Notes: generated by a model from the letters alone, not told the origin. 64,000 nucleotides of DNA from Sulfurimonas aquatica (GCF_017357825.1 NZ_CP046073.1:1-64000), one strand, 5' to 3'. Shown: positions 9,077 to 18,090, counted from the first letter of the stretch. Numbers and translations: made by a program.

Positions 9077-9145
9077 TTACGGATTCTCTCCCCATTTTCT
9101 TCGTTTAAATAAACTTAGCAGTTTATGCATTAAATATTTTATCAT
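9077..9145 (-). CDS. Possible 22-residue basic peptide
   Basis: An ATG at 9145 follows the ribosome binding site AAAGGATTAAAGTC. It opens a 22-codon frame (MIKYLMHKLLSLFKRRKWGE, then NP) that ends just before yjbQ. The peptide would be amphipathic and strongly basic. It lies between two co-oriented genes with tight spacing, so it could be translated or could act as a coupling leader. The evidence is only position and ribosome binding site. Confidence 0.35.
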   Translation of the reverse strand: MIKYLMHKLLSLFKRRKWGENP

Positions 9146-9158
9146 GACTTTAATCCTT

Positions 9159-10373
9159 TTAAAAGTCGTTATGCATTCCTAAACTATCTTCTTTATAACT
9201 AGTCTCTTCATACTTAATCTTAACCGGAAATAAATCTCTTTGAACACTAAAGCTTCCAAGTATACTACCTATTCCATAGTTATCCTTAGTGAGCTTAACT
9301 TCACGTTTATGAGATTCTTTTTCTTTGCCATCACTATCTCTAACTTTGTCAAGTTCATATACAGTTCTTACTGCATCTACAAATGCTGATGCTCCACGAC
9401 TTTGAGTGGTGTTTTTTGTACTGTGGTGTATAAATATAATAGTTTTGCTTTCTTTATTGGCCCAATCAGTAAAGAGCTGCATAAATCTTCTTGCGCTTGA
9501 ATTGTTATTTTCATCAGTTCCATAAAAAGCAATGAGCGGATCTAATATAATTAAATCATATTCTTGAAGTTTTGCTTTAAAATGAGAGAAGAGGGGAGAG
9601 ACTTCCACTCTACGTTGATCATCATATAAGAATTGAATAGTAGGTGAATCACTAATATCAATTTTAGTTTTTACCGATTGATCTGTTAATCTAAGCACTT
9701 TATCAAAGACTTTGTTAAATCTATTTTTGCTTATCTCTTTTGGATCTTCACTTAACCAAAGAAAGGCTTTTTTTATTTTTCCCTCTTGAATTGCTCTTAC
9801 TGCTAATTGAAGTACAAACCAAGATTTACCTGTTCCACCAGGAGCAGTAACTAATGATACCGTTCTTACTGGAATAGGGAGCCACTCTTTACAAATAAAT
9901 TCAACTTCTTTATCTTCTATGTCGTCTATGTTTTGGATATCGAGGAGTTCTATTTGATTTGATTTTGAGAGCTCTTGAGTAAGGTTGTTTATTTTAGCTT
10001 GTAATTCTAAGCCCGTAATGCTTGTTTGTAATCCTTTAGAGATATCCATTGCCATTGATTGCATATCACGCTTGATACTATAATCTTGCAGTATCTCAAT
10101 ATAGTCATCTAATCTGTTTATTGGATTTTTTGTAAGAATATATATTAAATCATTTTCATATTCATGACCAATTTTATTTCGAATTATCTCTTCATCAATG
10201 ATTTTGTCTGCAGAATTTAGAGATAAAATAACATCCACTATTTTTATATGCATTGGAAGAAAGAATAGCTTTTTTGTAATCTTTGAAGAGTAAGTTTCTA
10301 GAAGAGCAGGGGAATATATAATACTTGATATAACTGTTGCTTCTAGATTTGTATCGTATGTTTGTTCTTGCAT
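9159..10373 (-). CDS. Replicative helicase: DnaB-type N domain plus RepA/AAA_25 ATPase
   Basis: This 404-residue protein begins with a DnaB-N-like helical domain (LEATVISSIIYSPALLE, residues 10-26, to about 110). It continues as a RecA-fold ATPase of the plasmid RepA (AAA_25) type, with Walker A APGGTGKSW (177-185), Walker B YDLIILDPLIAFYG and the FIHHSTKN motif after it. RepA-type enzymes are hexameric helicases loaded at plasmid origins. The combination suggests this protein drives fork unwinding and can interact with primase through the N domain. It is divergent from parA-parB-rep, with a parS-like palindrome in the shared intergenic region. Confidence 0.88.
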   Translation of the reverse strand: MQEQTYDTNLEATVISSIIYSPALLETYSSKITKKLFFLPMHIKIVDVILSLNSADKIIDEEIIRNKIGHEYENDLIYILTKNPINRLDDYIEILQDYSIKRDMQSMAMDISKGLQTSITGLELQAKINNLTQELSKSNQIELLDIQNIDDIEDKEVEFICKEWLPIPVRTVSLVTAPGGTGKSWFVLQLAVRAIQEGKIKKAFLWLSEDPKEISKNRFNKVFDKVLRLTDQSVKTKIDISDSPTIQFLYDDQRRVEVSPLFSHFKAKLQEYDLIILDPLIAFYGTDENNNSSARRFMQLFTDWANKESKTIIFIHHSTKNTTQSRGASAFVDAVRTVYELDKVRDSDGKEKESHKREVKLTKDNYGIGSILGSFSVQRDLFPVKIKYEETSYKEDSLGMHNDF

Positions 10374-10397
10374 TCATTACTCTTTTTGTAAATTTCC

Positions 10398-10421
10398 AGG
10401 TGTTTCACATGTGAAACACCT
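10398..10421. promoter_or_regulatory. parS-like centromere palindrome
   Basis: The 24 bases at 10398-10421 are a perfect palindrome whose core is TGTTTCACATGTGAAACA. The chromosomal parS consensus bound by Spo0J/ParB is TGTTTCACGTGAAACA, so this site has both half-sites plus two extra central bases (AT). It lies 97 bases before the parA start codon, where ParB would be expected to nucleate. Only one copy was found in the window. Confidence 0.8.
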
Positions 10422-10440
10422 AATGTAAAAATATAACTAT

Positions 10441-10468
10441 TTGTATTTTAAAAATTAATTGCTATAAT
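10441..10468 (+). promoter_or_regulatory. Predicted parA-parB-rep promoter
   Basis: TTGTAT (10441-10446) and a perfect TATAAT (10463-10468) lie 16 bases apart, with the parA start about 50 bases downstream. A 13-bp direct repeat TTTTAAAAATTAA flanks the -10 (near 10447 and 10477) and may be an autoregulatory site. Confidence 0.5.
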
Positions 10469-10517
10469 TGTACAATTTTAAAAATTAAAATAAAGTTATT
10501 GACAGATAGGAGTTTAT

Positions 10518-11213
10518 TTGAAAACTAACATTATAACATTAGCACATCAAAAGGGTGGTACTGGTAAGAGTACAATGGCATGGAATTTAGCCGTTGAGAT
10601 GGGCAAGAAGTATAAGAAATATGGATATAAGAAATTCATATTTGTAGATTTAGATAATCAAGAATCCGTTACTATGACTAATAGATTAAGAATGCAATAT
10701 GGACAAGACCCACTTGAAATCGTTCGTTTTACCGATGATGAACGTAATAAACTTGAAGATTTTATTAACTCAATTGATGATGACACTTTGGTTATTATAG
10801 ATTCAGGTGGTTACGATGCTGACTTAAACAGATTGGCAATTATAGCGAGTGACTTTGTTATAACACCTGTATCATCTGACTATATGGAAATATTTGGACT
10901 TCAAAAGTTTAAGACAATTCTTGAAGAGCTCTCAGAAATAAAAAAAGAAACAGTCAGAGTAAATGTAGTATTAAATAAAATTGATCCTAAACTAAAAGAT
11001 TTTTCAGACATAGTTGACTTTATAAATGAAATAGAACACTTTAAACTGTGCGATACAGTAATAAGGTTTAGATCTGATTACAAACACTCGATTGGTTATG
11101 GCTTTAGTGTTAGAGAACTAGATAAAAAAAGTAAGGCTAGTGAAGAAATATCAATACTAATAAAAGAAATTGAAAAAAAGGCAGGATTAAAAAATGGCAA
11201 AAAAAAGAAATAG
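10518..11213 (+). CDS. parA: ParA-family partition ATPase
   Basis: This 231-residue Walker-type partition ATPase has the deviant Walker A KGGTGKST (residues 12-19), FVDLDNQES (switch I region) and LVIIDSGGYDADLN (Walker B/switch II). It lacks an N-terminal HTH, so it is the short ParA type. It binds nucleoid DNA in the ATP state and moves ParB-parS complexes. The start is TTG at 10518, after GATAGGAG. Its 3' end overlaps parB by 20 bases, indicating coupling. Confidence 0.93.
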   Translation: MKTNIITLAHQKGGTGKSTMAWNLAVEMGKKYKKYGYKKFIFVDLDNQESVTMTNRLRMQYGQDPLEIVRFTDDERNKLEDFINSIDDDTLVIIDSGGYDADLNRLAIIASDFVITPVSSDYMEIFGLQKFKTILEELSEIKKETVRVNVVLNKIDPKLKDFSDIVDFINEIEHFKLCDTVIRFRSDYKHSIGYGFSVRELDKKSKASEEISILIKEIEKKAGLKNGKKKK

Positions 11214-12069
11214 AATAACATCCGAAATGAGTAAGACAATTGCAGAGTCGTCTCCTTTAATAAAAAAAGCTACAACTAAAGTTGTAACTGAAGATAGTAA
11301 TAATTTAATTGAAGTAGGACTGAACCTCTTAATCGACAATCCGTTTCAACCTAGAATAGATATTAATGTGCACTCATTAAATGAATTAATATCATCTATA
11401 GAACAAAATGGTCTATTACAACCAATTGTCATTACAGAGAAGAACGAAGATGGTAAACATATTATCATTGCAGGGCATAGAAGATATGAAGCATTTAAAA
11501 TTATGGGTAGAGATAGCATTAAGGCGACTACGCTAAAAGATATAGCAGATAAAGATTTAGCAATTTTGTCTTTGACAGAAAATTTAATGAGAGAAAATCT
11601 ACATCCTATTGAAAATGCGATTGCAATTAAAAATATTTTAGATAATAATATTGTTGAAAGCCAAAATAAACTTGCCGAATATGTTGGTTTGTCAAAAGGT
11701 TATGTATCGAAATTAATGAACATCTTAAAATTACCAACTTCGATAATTCAAGTAATAAAAGATGATAATTATACAGATATAAATATTCTACTATTATTAA
11801 ATAAACTTGATGATGTTGAAACCATGTTAACAGTATATAAGTATGTGAAAAACCTTACACGAAGTGAAGCAGAAAAATATATTAAGATAAATTATTTAGA
11901 GCAAAAAACACAGACAAAAGAAGTGGCAACAATTAAAACAAGTAAATCAAAGATAGCACTAGACATCAATATTAAAATGCTCAGCAGTGAAGAGAATAAA
12001 GAAGTTTTGAATAAAATTGAAAAGTTACAACATGAAATCGAAAGCTTATATGCTGTTTGGGGCAAATAG
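11194..12069 (+). CDS. parB: ParB-family partition protein
   Basis: This 291-residue ParB/Spo0J homologue has the NPFQPRIDI box near residue 50. The CTPase-type nuclease fold follows, with IVITEKNEDGKHIIIAGHRRYEAF and LTENLMRENLHPIENA. An HTH (NKLAEYVGLSKGYVSKLMNIL) comes next, then a lysine-rich linker and a C-terminal dimerisation helix. It should load at the parS-like palindrome 0.8 kb upstream. The gene overlaps parA at its start and rep at its end (TAGTG), so the three are one transcription unit. Confidence 0.93.
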   Translation: MAKKRNRITSEMSKTIAESSPLIKKATTKVVTEDSNNLIEVGLNLLIDNPFQPRIDINVHSLNELISSIEQNGLLQPIVITEKNEDGKHIIIAGHRRYEAFKIMGRDSIKATTLKDIADKDLAILSLTENLMRENLHPIENAIAIKNILDNNIVESQNKLAEYVGLSKGYVSKLMNILKLPTSIIQVIKDDNYTDINILLLLNKLDDVETMLTVYKYVKNLTRSEAEKYIKINYLEQKTQTKEVATIKTSKSKIALDINIKMLSSEENKEVLNKIEKLQHEIESLYAVWGK

Positions 12070-12932
12070 TGAAAAAGAAAACTCAACTAACATTAGAATT
12101 TGATGTTATAAGAAAATTTGAAAAAACTTTAACTACAGCTAATGAGTTACGAACAGGAATATTCGCACCTATTGATAAGATATCTGCTAATTCTAAAACA
12201 TATAAAGATTTTTTAGCAAACAGTAGAAAAAGAACAATTGAAACAAGTTGGGGTAAAACAATTATAAAAGGTAATATTTTAACTCAAACGCATAGAGATT
12301 TATTGGACTGTATTATTACAGATGCCAAAGAAGTAAAAGAGTTAGAAGGTGGAGCAATTGCTGTATACTTTTCTACGACAGAAATTTTGAAGTCTTACAG
12401 TGGAAAAAGTAATACAAATACAAAATGGTTAAAAGACAAGTTAGACGAGATTCAGAATAGTTCCATTGAGTTTAAACAAAATAATACTGATGACTATTAT
12501 AGCTTTAGTATTATTGATTCACATGCATTTAGTACAAAGCATAATTCATTTGGATTAGTTTTTACTCCAGCATATAGAAACTTTTTTGAAGAACAATTAA
12601 CAATCAATTATAAAAAAGAGTTGCCAAAGCTATTAAAAGTTAAAAGTGCTTTATTAAAATCTATTATTAGATTCTTCTGGACACATTCAGTTAGTAGTTC
12701 GATGGACATATTGATTTTATTAAAAACAGTGGGTTTCCCTTTGGAGTCAGTACGCATGAAACAAAAAGCTGTTAAAGAAATTAAGGATAATGTTTTATTA
12801 TTAGAAGAGTATGGAATTGTATTTGAACCAAAATCTAAATTAATTTACAGTAAAAATAGCTTTGAAAATTCTATTACATTTATGAGTGGAAATCCAAATA
12901 AGAAATTAATTGAGAGCAAAGATAATAAATAA
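12069..12932 (+). CDS. Plasmid replication initiator, winged-helix Rep-like
   Basis: This protein of about 287 residues has the layout of theta-plasmid initiators. An N-terminal winged-helix region contains ILTQTHRDLLDCIITDAKEV and STTEILKSYSG. A second winged-helix half (FTPAYRNFFEEQLTINY, then LLKSIIRFFWTHS) is followed by a basic tail. The family resemblance is to Rep_3/RepB-like initiators, judged by pattern only. I prefer the GTG at 12069, which overlaps the parB stop; a TTG at 12057 is possible. An iteron array begins 68 bases after its stop codon, which strongly supports the assignment. Confidence 0.78.
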   Translation: MKKKTQLTLEFDVIRKFEKTLTTANELRTGIFAPIDKISANSKTYKDFLANSRKRTIETSWGKTIIKGNILTQTHRDLLDCIITDAKEVKELEGGAIAVYFSTTEILKSYSGKSNTNTKWLKDKLDEIQNSSIEFKQNNTDDYYSFSIIDSHAFSTKHNSFGLVFTPAYRNFFEEQLTINYKKELPKLLKVKSALLKSIIRFFWTHSVSSSMDILILLKTVGFPLESVRMKQKAVKEIKDNVLLLEEYGIVFEPKSKLIYSKNSFENSITFMSGNPNKKLIESKDNK

Positions 12933-13000
12933 GATATTATCTTGTTCTCATCTATATAGAATATATCTATAATATTCTATAAATACCTACAAAAGCAATT

Positions 13001-13725
13001 AAATGACTTCGTTATTTCATTTAAATGACTTCGCAATATACTTAATTGACTACGGCGAGTAGTTAAATGACTTCGCATTTACAATTAAATGACTACGGTT
13101 ATTTATACTATTTCTATAATATGACTTCGTTTTAATGAATATATTGATATTTTCTAGATGTATAATGCATATTATATAAGCTAACTAGTAAAATTAGTGA
13201 GAATTATATGGAAATACACTATTAAATGACTTCGTTTTTATTTAAATATAGTCTCTATAATCAATTAATTAATGGCAAATATATTAATAGTAAAAATCAG
13301 TTTTTTAGTGTTAATAATTAGTATGAGAAGCTCTTATTTGTATTAAATGACTTCGTTTTTTTTTTAATATTGCGTAAAAAATAATTAAATGACTTCGTTT
13401 TATAAAGAAAAATTGGGCTTTTTTATGTAGTAATCCGCTAAATATCTTAGTATTACTTAGAAAAAGACTCACACAAGCAAAGAATAATAGTATAAAATGA
13501 CTTCGTTACATAAGAAATATATTTAGCTAGAATAGATAATCAGTGCACTTAAATGACTTCGTTTATTAAATAAAATGTATCTTTATAGAAAGCAAAAGCA
13601 CTTAAATGACTTCGTAATCTGGGAATAAGTAATTTAATAAAGACTGAAAAATGCACTTAAATGACTTCGTTTTATGTTTATGACATTTTAATATTGAAAA
13701 AATAATAGAATATAAAATGACTTCG
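13001..13725. repeat. Iteron array, probable origin of replication
   Basis: The 834 bases between rep and the next gene hold 14 copies of AAATGACTTCG, usually preceded by TT. They start at 13001, 13023, 13044 (variant), 13065, 13087 (variant), 13119, 13224, 13345, 13387, 13495, 13551, 13604, 13659 and 13715. The first five are 21-22 bp apart (two helical turns); the last five are 53-56 bp apart (about five turns). The stretches between are very A+T rich, suitable for melting. All copies point the same way. Confidence 0.88.
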
Positions 13726-13766
13726 TATTATATTGGCTGAAGGAAGTAAAATATACAAGTCGCTAA

Positions 13767-14972
13767 TTAATATTCTTCAGCCTCAGGAACGAGCATAGGA
13801 AACAGAAAAGAAGCCATTGAAGCCCCTATTTTTAGTCTGATAGGACCTGCTTTGCTATCAGATTCTATAAAATTTCTCTTTAAGAGTTCTGCTATAACTC
13901 TTGATGCTGTTCTATCTTTCATACCAATTATCTCAGGTATTTTACCTCTTGCACACTCACCACTGAGAAGTAAATATTTAAATATCTTCTCACTATGATT
14001 AGGCAGGGGATCTATTCCGTGAAGACCATCATTAACTCTTTTCACATATAGCTCAATCTTTTTTGTAAGTGAATTGAGTTTTAGATGTGTATTCATATAA
14101 GCTACTTGATCTAATGAGATATCTAACATGAAGTCTACATAACGAGCTAATGAATTAGAAGAGAGAGCACCTCTACCATCTCTTTCACCTTGTCTTGGCA
14201 TATCAGCATAAGAAAGATTACTTTTATATGCTGTCGAGTTTCTTGCAAGCCCACGAGAAATATTCCATAATCCATAACCACTCATACCCATACAGGATAA
14301 TGCGCTATTAAGGGCTAATCTAGCTGTTCTTCCATTTCCATCTAAAAAAGGGTGTATCCACATGAGTCTATGGTGTGAAGAGAGTATATGAATTAGTTGC
14401 ACGGCATGACTAGTGTTTAAAGATTTATTATATAGATGCTCAAATTCATTTAATAAGTTATCAAGTTTATTTGGATTAGGCGCTAGATGATTTCCTACTT
14501 TAACATCGCGTTCTCGGATTTTACCTGGAGTTATCCTGGCATGCATACCATCATGAGTCACATCTAAAAAAGGTTCCATACCATTTTTAGAATAAAAGCT
14601 TTTATGAATGTTTAGTATAAACTCTTTATTATAGGCAGATGTAGAAGGATTATTTTTAAAATACTCTTCGCACTCTTTTTGTACTTCTATATGAGTTAGT
14701 GAGAGGATCTGTAAGTTTCTTTTCTTTATGTCTTTGGAATAATCTTGTTGCATTGCTTTTTCAATATCAATAATATGAGTGCTCTCTGATTCTATTCTAT
14801 TTGAATAATAACTATTTACGCTATATAAAAGATTTTTAACCGCTTGGAGTATTTGAGGGGTATGAGATCCTTCAAGTTTGGCAGCTTCAATAAGTAATTT
14901 GTTTGCTTTATCTAAAAGAGCTGAGTCTATATTACCTTTTATATCGGTTGGCGCAATTGGTGTAAAGCTCAT
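13767..14972 (-). CDS. Fic-domain AMPylase-like protein (Fic 1)
   Basis: This 401-residue Fic protein has the catalytic motif HPFLDGNGR at residues 207-215. Fic enzymes transfer AMP or related groups to hydroxyls of target proteins. Near the N-terminus, SNRIES (57-62) sits where class II Fic proteins carry the inhibitory (S/T)xxxE(G/N) helix. The glutamate is present, but the last position is Ser rather than Gly/Asn. The C-terminal region has a winged-helix-like domain (KYLLLSGECARGKIPEIIGM), common in Fic/DUF4172 proteins. It lies alone immediately beside the iteron array, pointing toward it. No separate antitoxin is adjacent, consistent with self-inhibition. Confidence 0.92.
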   Translation of the reverse strand: MSFTPIAPTDIKGNIDSALLDKANKLLIEAAKLEGSHTPQILQAVKNLLYSVNSYYSNRIESESTHIIDIEKAMQQDYSKDIKKRNLQILSLTHIEVQKECEEYFKNNPSTSAYNKEFILNIHKSFYSKNGMEPFLDVTHDGMHARITPGKIRERDVKVGNHLAPNPNKLDNLLNEFEHLYNKSLNTSHAVQLIHILSSHHRLMWIHPFLDGNGRTARLALNSALSCMGMSGYGLWNISRGLARNSTAYKSNLSYADMPRQGERDGRGALSSNSLARYVDFMLDISLDQVAYMNTHLKLNSLTKKIELYVKRVNDGLHGIDPLPNHSEKIFKYLLLSGECARGKIPEIIGMKDRTASRVIAELLKRNFIESDSKAGPIRLKIGASMASFLFPMLVPEAEEY

Positions 14973-15010
14973 ATTCTCACCTCTAAGATATTTTTATAAT
15001 TATATCATAA

Positions 15011-15110
15011 TATATGGCGAGTAAATTGGCTACTTATATATTCAAGATATTATCCTAAAATAGGGTTTAATAGAGAATAATTAGTTTATAATAAAATTTA
15101 TATGGCGAGT
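15011..15110. repeat. Direct repeats TATATGGCGAGT upstream of Fic 1
   Basis: TATATGGCGAGT occurs at 15011-15022 and 15099-15110, 88 bp apart, in the short gap between the Fic gene and the small HTH gene. They may be operator sites for the Fic promoter, but no direct support is available. Confidence 0.35.
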
Positions 15111-15329
15111 TTAATTGCGGGCTTCTAACTCAAGAATTTTATTTTTAATTAGTTCATATGCCTGAGCTTTTTCATAATTATCTAACCATGTATCAACCCA
15201 TGCAGGTATTTTTTTACCATCACCTTTCCAGTTTGTAATAGTGGTAACACCCTGACCGGTAATTTCAGCAAACTTTTTTTTAGTCATCTCAAGATTTTTT
15301 AATCTGTCAGTTAATTCATTATATTCCAT
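15111..15329 (-). CDS. Small HTH DNA-binding protein, candidate regulator of the nuclease cluster
   Basis: This 72-residue protein starts with MEYNELTDRLKNLEMTKKKF. It continues with a Cro-like helix-turn-helix (FAEITGQGVTTITNWKGDG) and IPAWVDTWLDNYEKA, as in short phage-type repressors. I chose ATG 15329 over a longer frame because the upstream extension is hydrophobic nonsense that reads through the promoter region. It is transcribed away from the 859-residue nuclease gene. The intervening region holds a strong promoter overlapped by an inverted repeat, so it is the natural candidate for repressor of that promoter. This regulatory link is inference. Confidence 0.8.
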   Translation of the reverse strand: MEYNELTDRLKNLEMTKKKFAEITGQGVTTITNWKGDGKKIPAWVDTWLDNYEKAQAYELIKNKILELEARN

Positions 15330-15385
15330 CAATACCCTTATTAGAGAAAGATTATAACATATAGCAGTGTTAAATATAATAAAAA

Positions 15386-15437
15386 CACTGTAATAAGTTA
15401 TATAAAGGTTGACACAGTAACTGTAATAAGTTACTAT
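15386..15437 (+). promoter_or_regulatory. Near-consensus promoter with operators for the zinc-module nuclease cluster
   Basis: TTGACA (15409-15414) and TACTAT (15432-15437) are 17 bp apart, close to sigma70 consensus. The spacer and -10 are covered by a perfect inverted repeat AGTAACT-GTAATA-AGTTACT (15416-15435). The core ACTGTAATAAGTTA also occurs upstream near 15387, giving a second site. The layout is typical of a repressor-controlled promoter; the small HTH protein encoded just to the left is the likely repressor. Translation starts at 15511 after AAAGGATAGAAG. Confidence 0.75.
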
Positions 15438-15510
15438 TAAAGAATTAAACAACCTTATAGAGTGTTTAAATTAAAAATAAATATGATTTATCATATGAAA
15501 AGGATAGAAG

Positions 15511-18090
15511 ATGAACAAGGTAATGAAAGAAACGCTAGAAGAGATATTTCCAATTAAATTAAAGGGGATTGATGAACGTATTAAGAGAAGACATCCACAA
15601 TACTCAATAGACCCATCCCAAAAGCTAGACACCATAGTTACAGACGCGTCTACAGACATAAAGCTAATCTGTAAAAAGCACGATGACTTCAAATTTACGT
15701 CTAAATGGCGTTACCTACGTTCAGATGCAAATGGAAATACCGGTCACTGCACAGTATGTCTAGTTGAGCAAGGTTTATCTAATAAAAAAGTAAAGAAGTA
15801 TGTAGATGAAGATATGCAAAAAAACAGTGAACATCCCGCAAAAATAATTGATGAGAGATATAGAGACTTCTCAATCATTAATACTAAAGATAGAATCTTA
15901 CTTGAATGCTTAAAGTGTGGTAATCATCATAAGGTTAGTTTGAACAATTTCTTCTTTCCTGGATCACATCAATGTAAAAAGTGCACTAAGATAGAAAGAG
16001 AAATAAATGGACATCCAAATTTAAAACTAACAGTAGAGGATGTAAATAAAGAACTTAAGCCATTTAAATTTGAGCTTCAAGATACTAATCAGCGTTTTTA
16101 TAAGGATAAAAATATCATTAAGTGCCCTAAAGGTCATCTATTTGAATTGGGATATAGCTCATTAAGAGAAAAAATAACTAAGATGCAATCATCCCCATTC
16201 AAACTAGAAGATATATGTACTAAGTGTAGAGATGAGGCCTTATATAATAAAAACAGAGAAATGATAGAAGCCAAAGGCTTTGTGATGCAAGAGAGTTTTG
16301 AGGAATATAAAGGCGTAAGGGCTGAATATACGTTTGTATGTAAAGAAAATTCCACTCATACTCGCAAATGCACATTTAACTCATTTTCTAAGACTAAGGA
16401 GTGTGATAGATGTAAGGATATTCAGCGTATGGAAAATGGCTTTGTGGAATTTATAAAAGTAGTGGAAGAAAGAGGAGGGCAAGTTAAAGAGGGAAATACT
16501 TATAAAACAAAGACGGATAAAATCAGTTGCCTCTGTAAAGAAGGGCATCACTTTAAGATATCACATGAGAAGCTAGACGCTAAGCAGTGGTGCCCTATAT
16601 GCGTAACTGGATTTGAGGAGAGATTATGTCGACTAATATTTGAACACATATTTAAAGCAGAGTTTAAAAAAGTGCATCCCGACTTTATGCCATCGCCCGA
16701 CTCTGATAAAAATCTAGAACTTGATGGTTACAATGAAGAGTTAGCAATAGCCTTTGAATACAATGGAGAATATTGGCACTCAAGTGAAAAAGCCAAGCAA
16801 CGAGACGCGTTAAAAATAGAGCAGACAAAAGCTCAAGGCATAAAGCTCATCGTAGTAAAACAGTTTAAAAACCATAAACTCAAAGAGCTGCTTCATCATA
16901 TAAGCAACTTATGTAAAAAGCAGGGTATAAAAATCCCACCCTATAGTGAGAAAATAGATATAAGCTGTGCATATGAGGGTGCCGCAAATCAGATTGTACT
17001 AGAGAGACTTCTAAAGAAGAAAGAAGCAAAATTGGTAGCAAAGGATGCTAATAAATATCATGGCCTAAATAAAAAGCTTAGTATAAAATGCAAAAAAGCC
17101 ACACATCCTATATTTGAGATGACGCCAAGAAATATGATTTATAAAGGTGGCTGGTGTAAAGAGTGTTTAAGCGATAGTAGAAAAATATCTCATTTGAAGA
17201 GTATAAAAAAAGGATTTGAAAAGTTTTTAGAAGATAACAAGGATATAAATTTAATAACTCAAGCGCTAGACCCACTCTATGAGCCCTCATATAAATATCT
17301 ATGGAAGTGTAGAGAAGGTCATGAGCAAAGAGAAAGTTATATAAAAATAAAAACATTGCATGATAAGCATAAAGAGCTATGGTGTCCTGATTGTAGGAAG
17401 GTAGTGAAGAAATTAAAAGACATAACACCCTTAATAAAAAAGGTAGAACAACTATACTCCCTAACTCATAATATAGAAGGATCTGATGTAGAGAATAATA
17501 GTTATGGCTTTACCTGTAAGAATAAGCACCGCTTAGAACTTAGCTCCAATAAAATATACTCTTTAGTAAGAGAGAATAAAAAAGAGAGTAGGGTATGCAA
17601 TAGCTGTAATAAGGAAGATAAATTAGACGAAATGAGAAGCATAGTAAGCTCTTTATATAAAAATGGCTCTCTACTAGATTCAGATTACACAAATTCAAAC
17701 CGCGTATATAAATTCTCATGTGGAGTAAAAGGCCATAAACCTTTCTTTCAGAACATGCATAAACTAAGAACTAGAGGCAGAACCTCTGGATGTAGCGAAT
17801 GCGTGCCAAAGAGAAACGTCAAACGATCTCAAGCGGATAAAATCGCGTTCGCCCAATCTCAAAACGATCTCCACTCAAAAGTAAAAGGAGAAGTATCCCT
17901 ACTCTCAATAAAAAGAGACACAGGTTCTACATATCCCGACGTATGGAGTTGCTCAAATAGAGATCACAAGCCATTTGTCCTATCCATAGATAATATGAAA
18001 AGACGAAATCAATGGTGTCCATACTGCACAAATAGAGTAGTTAAAAAAATACCAGTTGAGGGGATTGATTATGAGCTTGGCTCTAAATAG
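15511..18090 (+). CDS. 859-residue protein: ten zinc modules around a PD-(D/E)XK-like nuclease core
   Basis: The protein is built of repeated CxxC-type treble-clef/zinc-ribbon modules. Each has an upstream Cys or Cys-x-x-His and a downstream CxxC about 20-30 residues later; the CxxC pairs are at 80/83, 155/158, 236/239, 298/301, 361/364, 549/552, 625/628, 696/699, 761/764 and 836/839. Between modules five and six lies a nuclease-like core: FEERLCRLIF (E369/E370), LELDGY (D405), IAFEYNGEYWH (E416, N418, H423) and GIKLIVVKQF. This resembles Vsr-like/PD-(D/E)XK nucleases fused to zinc ribbons in DUF723/DUF4379-type proteins, with Asn where the motif lysine is usual. The function is probably DNA binding and cleavage, but the target is unknown. 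It heads a five-gene cluster under a regulated promoter. Confidence 0.8.
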   Translation: MNKVMKETLEEIFPIKLKGIDERIKRRHPQYSIDPSQKLDTIVTDASTDIKLICKKHDDFKFTSKWRYLRSDANGNTGHCTVCLVEQGLSNKKVKKYVDEDMQKNSEHPAKIIDERYRDFSIINTKDRILLECLKCGNHHKVSLNNFFFPGSHQCKKCTKIEREINGHPNLKLTVEDVNKELKPFKFELQDTNQRFYKDKNIIKCPKGHLFELGYSSLREKITKMQSSPFKLEDICTKCRDEALYNKNREMIEAKGFVMQESFEEYKGVRAEYTFVCKENSTHTRKCTFNSFSKTKECDRCKDIQRMENGFVEFIKVVEERGGQVKEGNTYKTKTDKISCLCKEGHHFKISHEKLDAKQWCPICVTGFEERLCRLIFEHIFKAEFKKVHPDFMPSPDSDKNLELDGYNEELAIAFEYNGEYWHSSEKAKQRDALKIEQTKAQGIKLIVVKQFKNHKLKELLHHISNLCKKQGIKIPPYSEKIDISCAYEGAANQIVLERLLKKKEAKLVAKDANKYHGLNKKLSIKCKKATHPIFEMTPRNMIYKGGWCKECLSDSRKISHLKSIKKGFEKFLEDNKDINLITQALDPLYEPSYKYLWKCREGHEQRESYIKIKTLHDKHKELWCPDCRKVVKKLKDITPLIKKVEQLYSLTHNIEGSDVENNSYGFTCKNKHRLELSSNKIYSLVRENKKESRVCNSCNKEDKLDEMRSIVSSLYKNGSLLDSDYTNSNRVYKFSCGVKGHKPFFQNMHKLRTRGRTSGCSECVPKRNVKRSQADKIAFAQSQNDLHSKVKGEVSLLSIKRDTGSTYPDVWSCSNRDHKPFVLSIDNMKRRNQWCPYCTNRVVKKIPVEGIDYELGSK

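Noticed and set aside
13001-13725. CRISPR-like array of AAATGACTTCG repeats
   Set aside because: The repeat is only 11-13 bp, spacing is uneven, spacers are A+T-rich filler, there are no cas genes, and it adjoins a plasmid rep gene; it is an iteron array.
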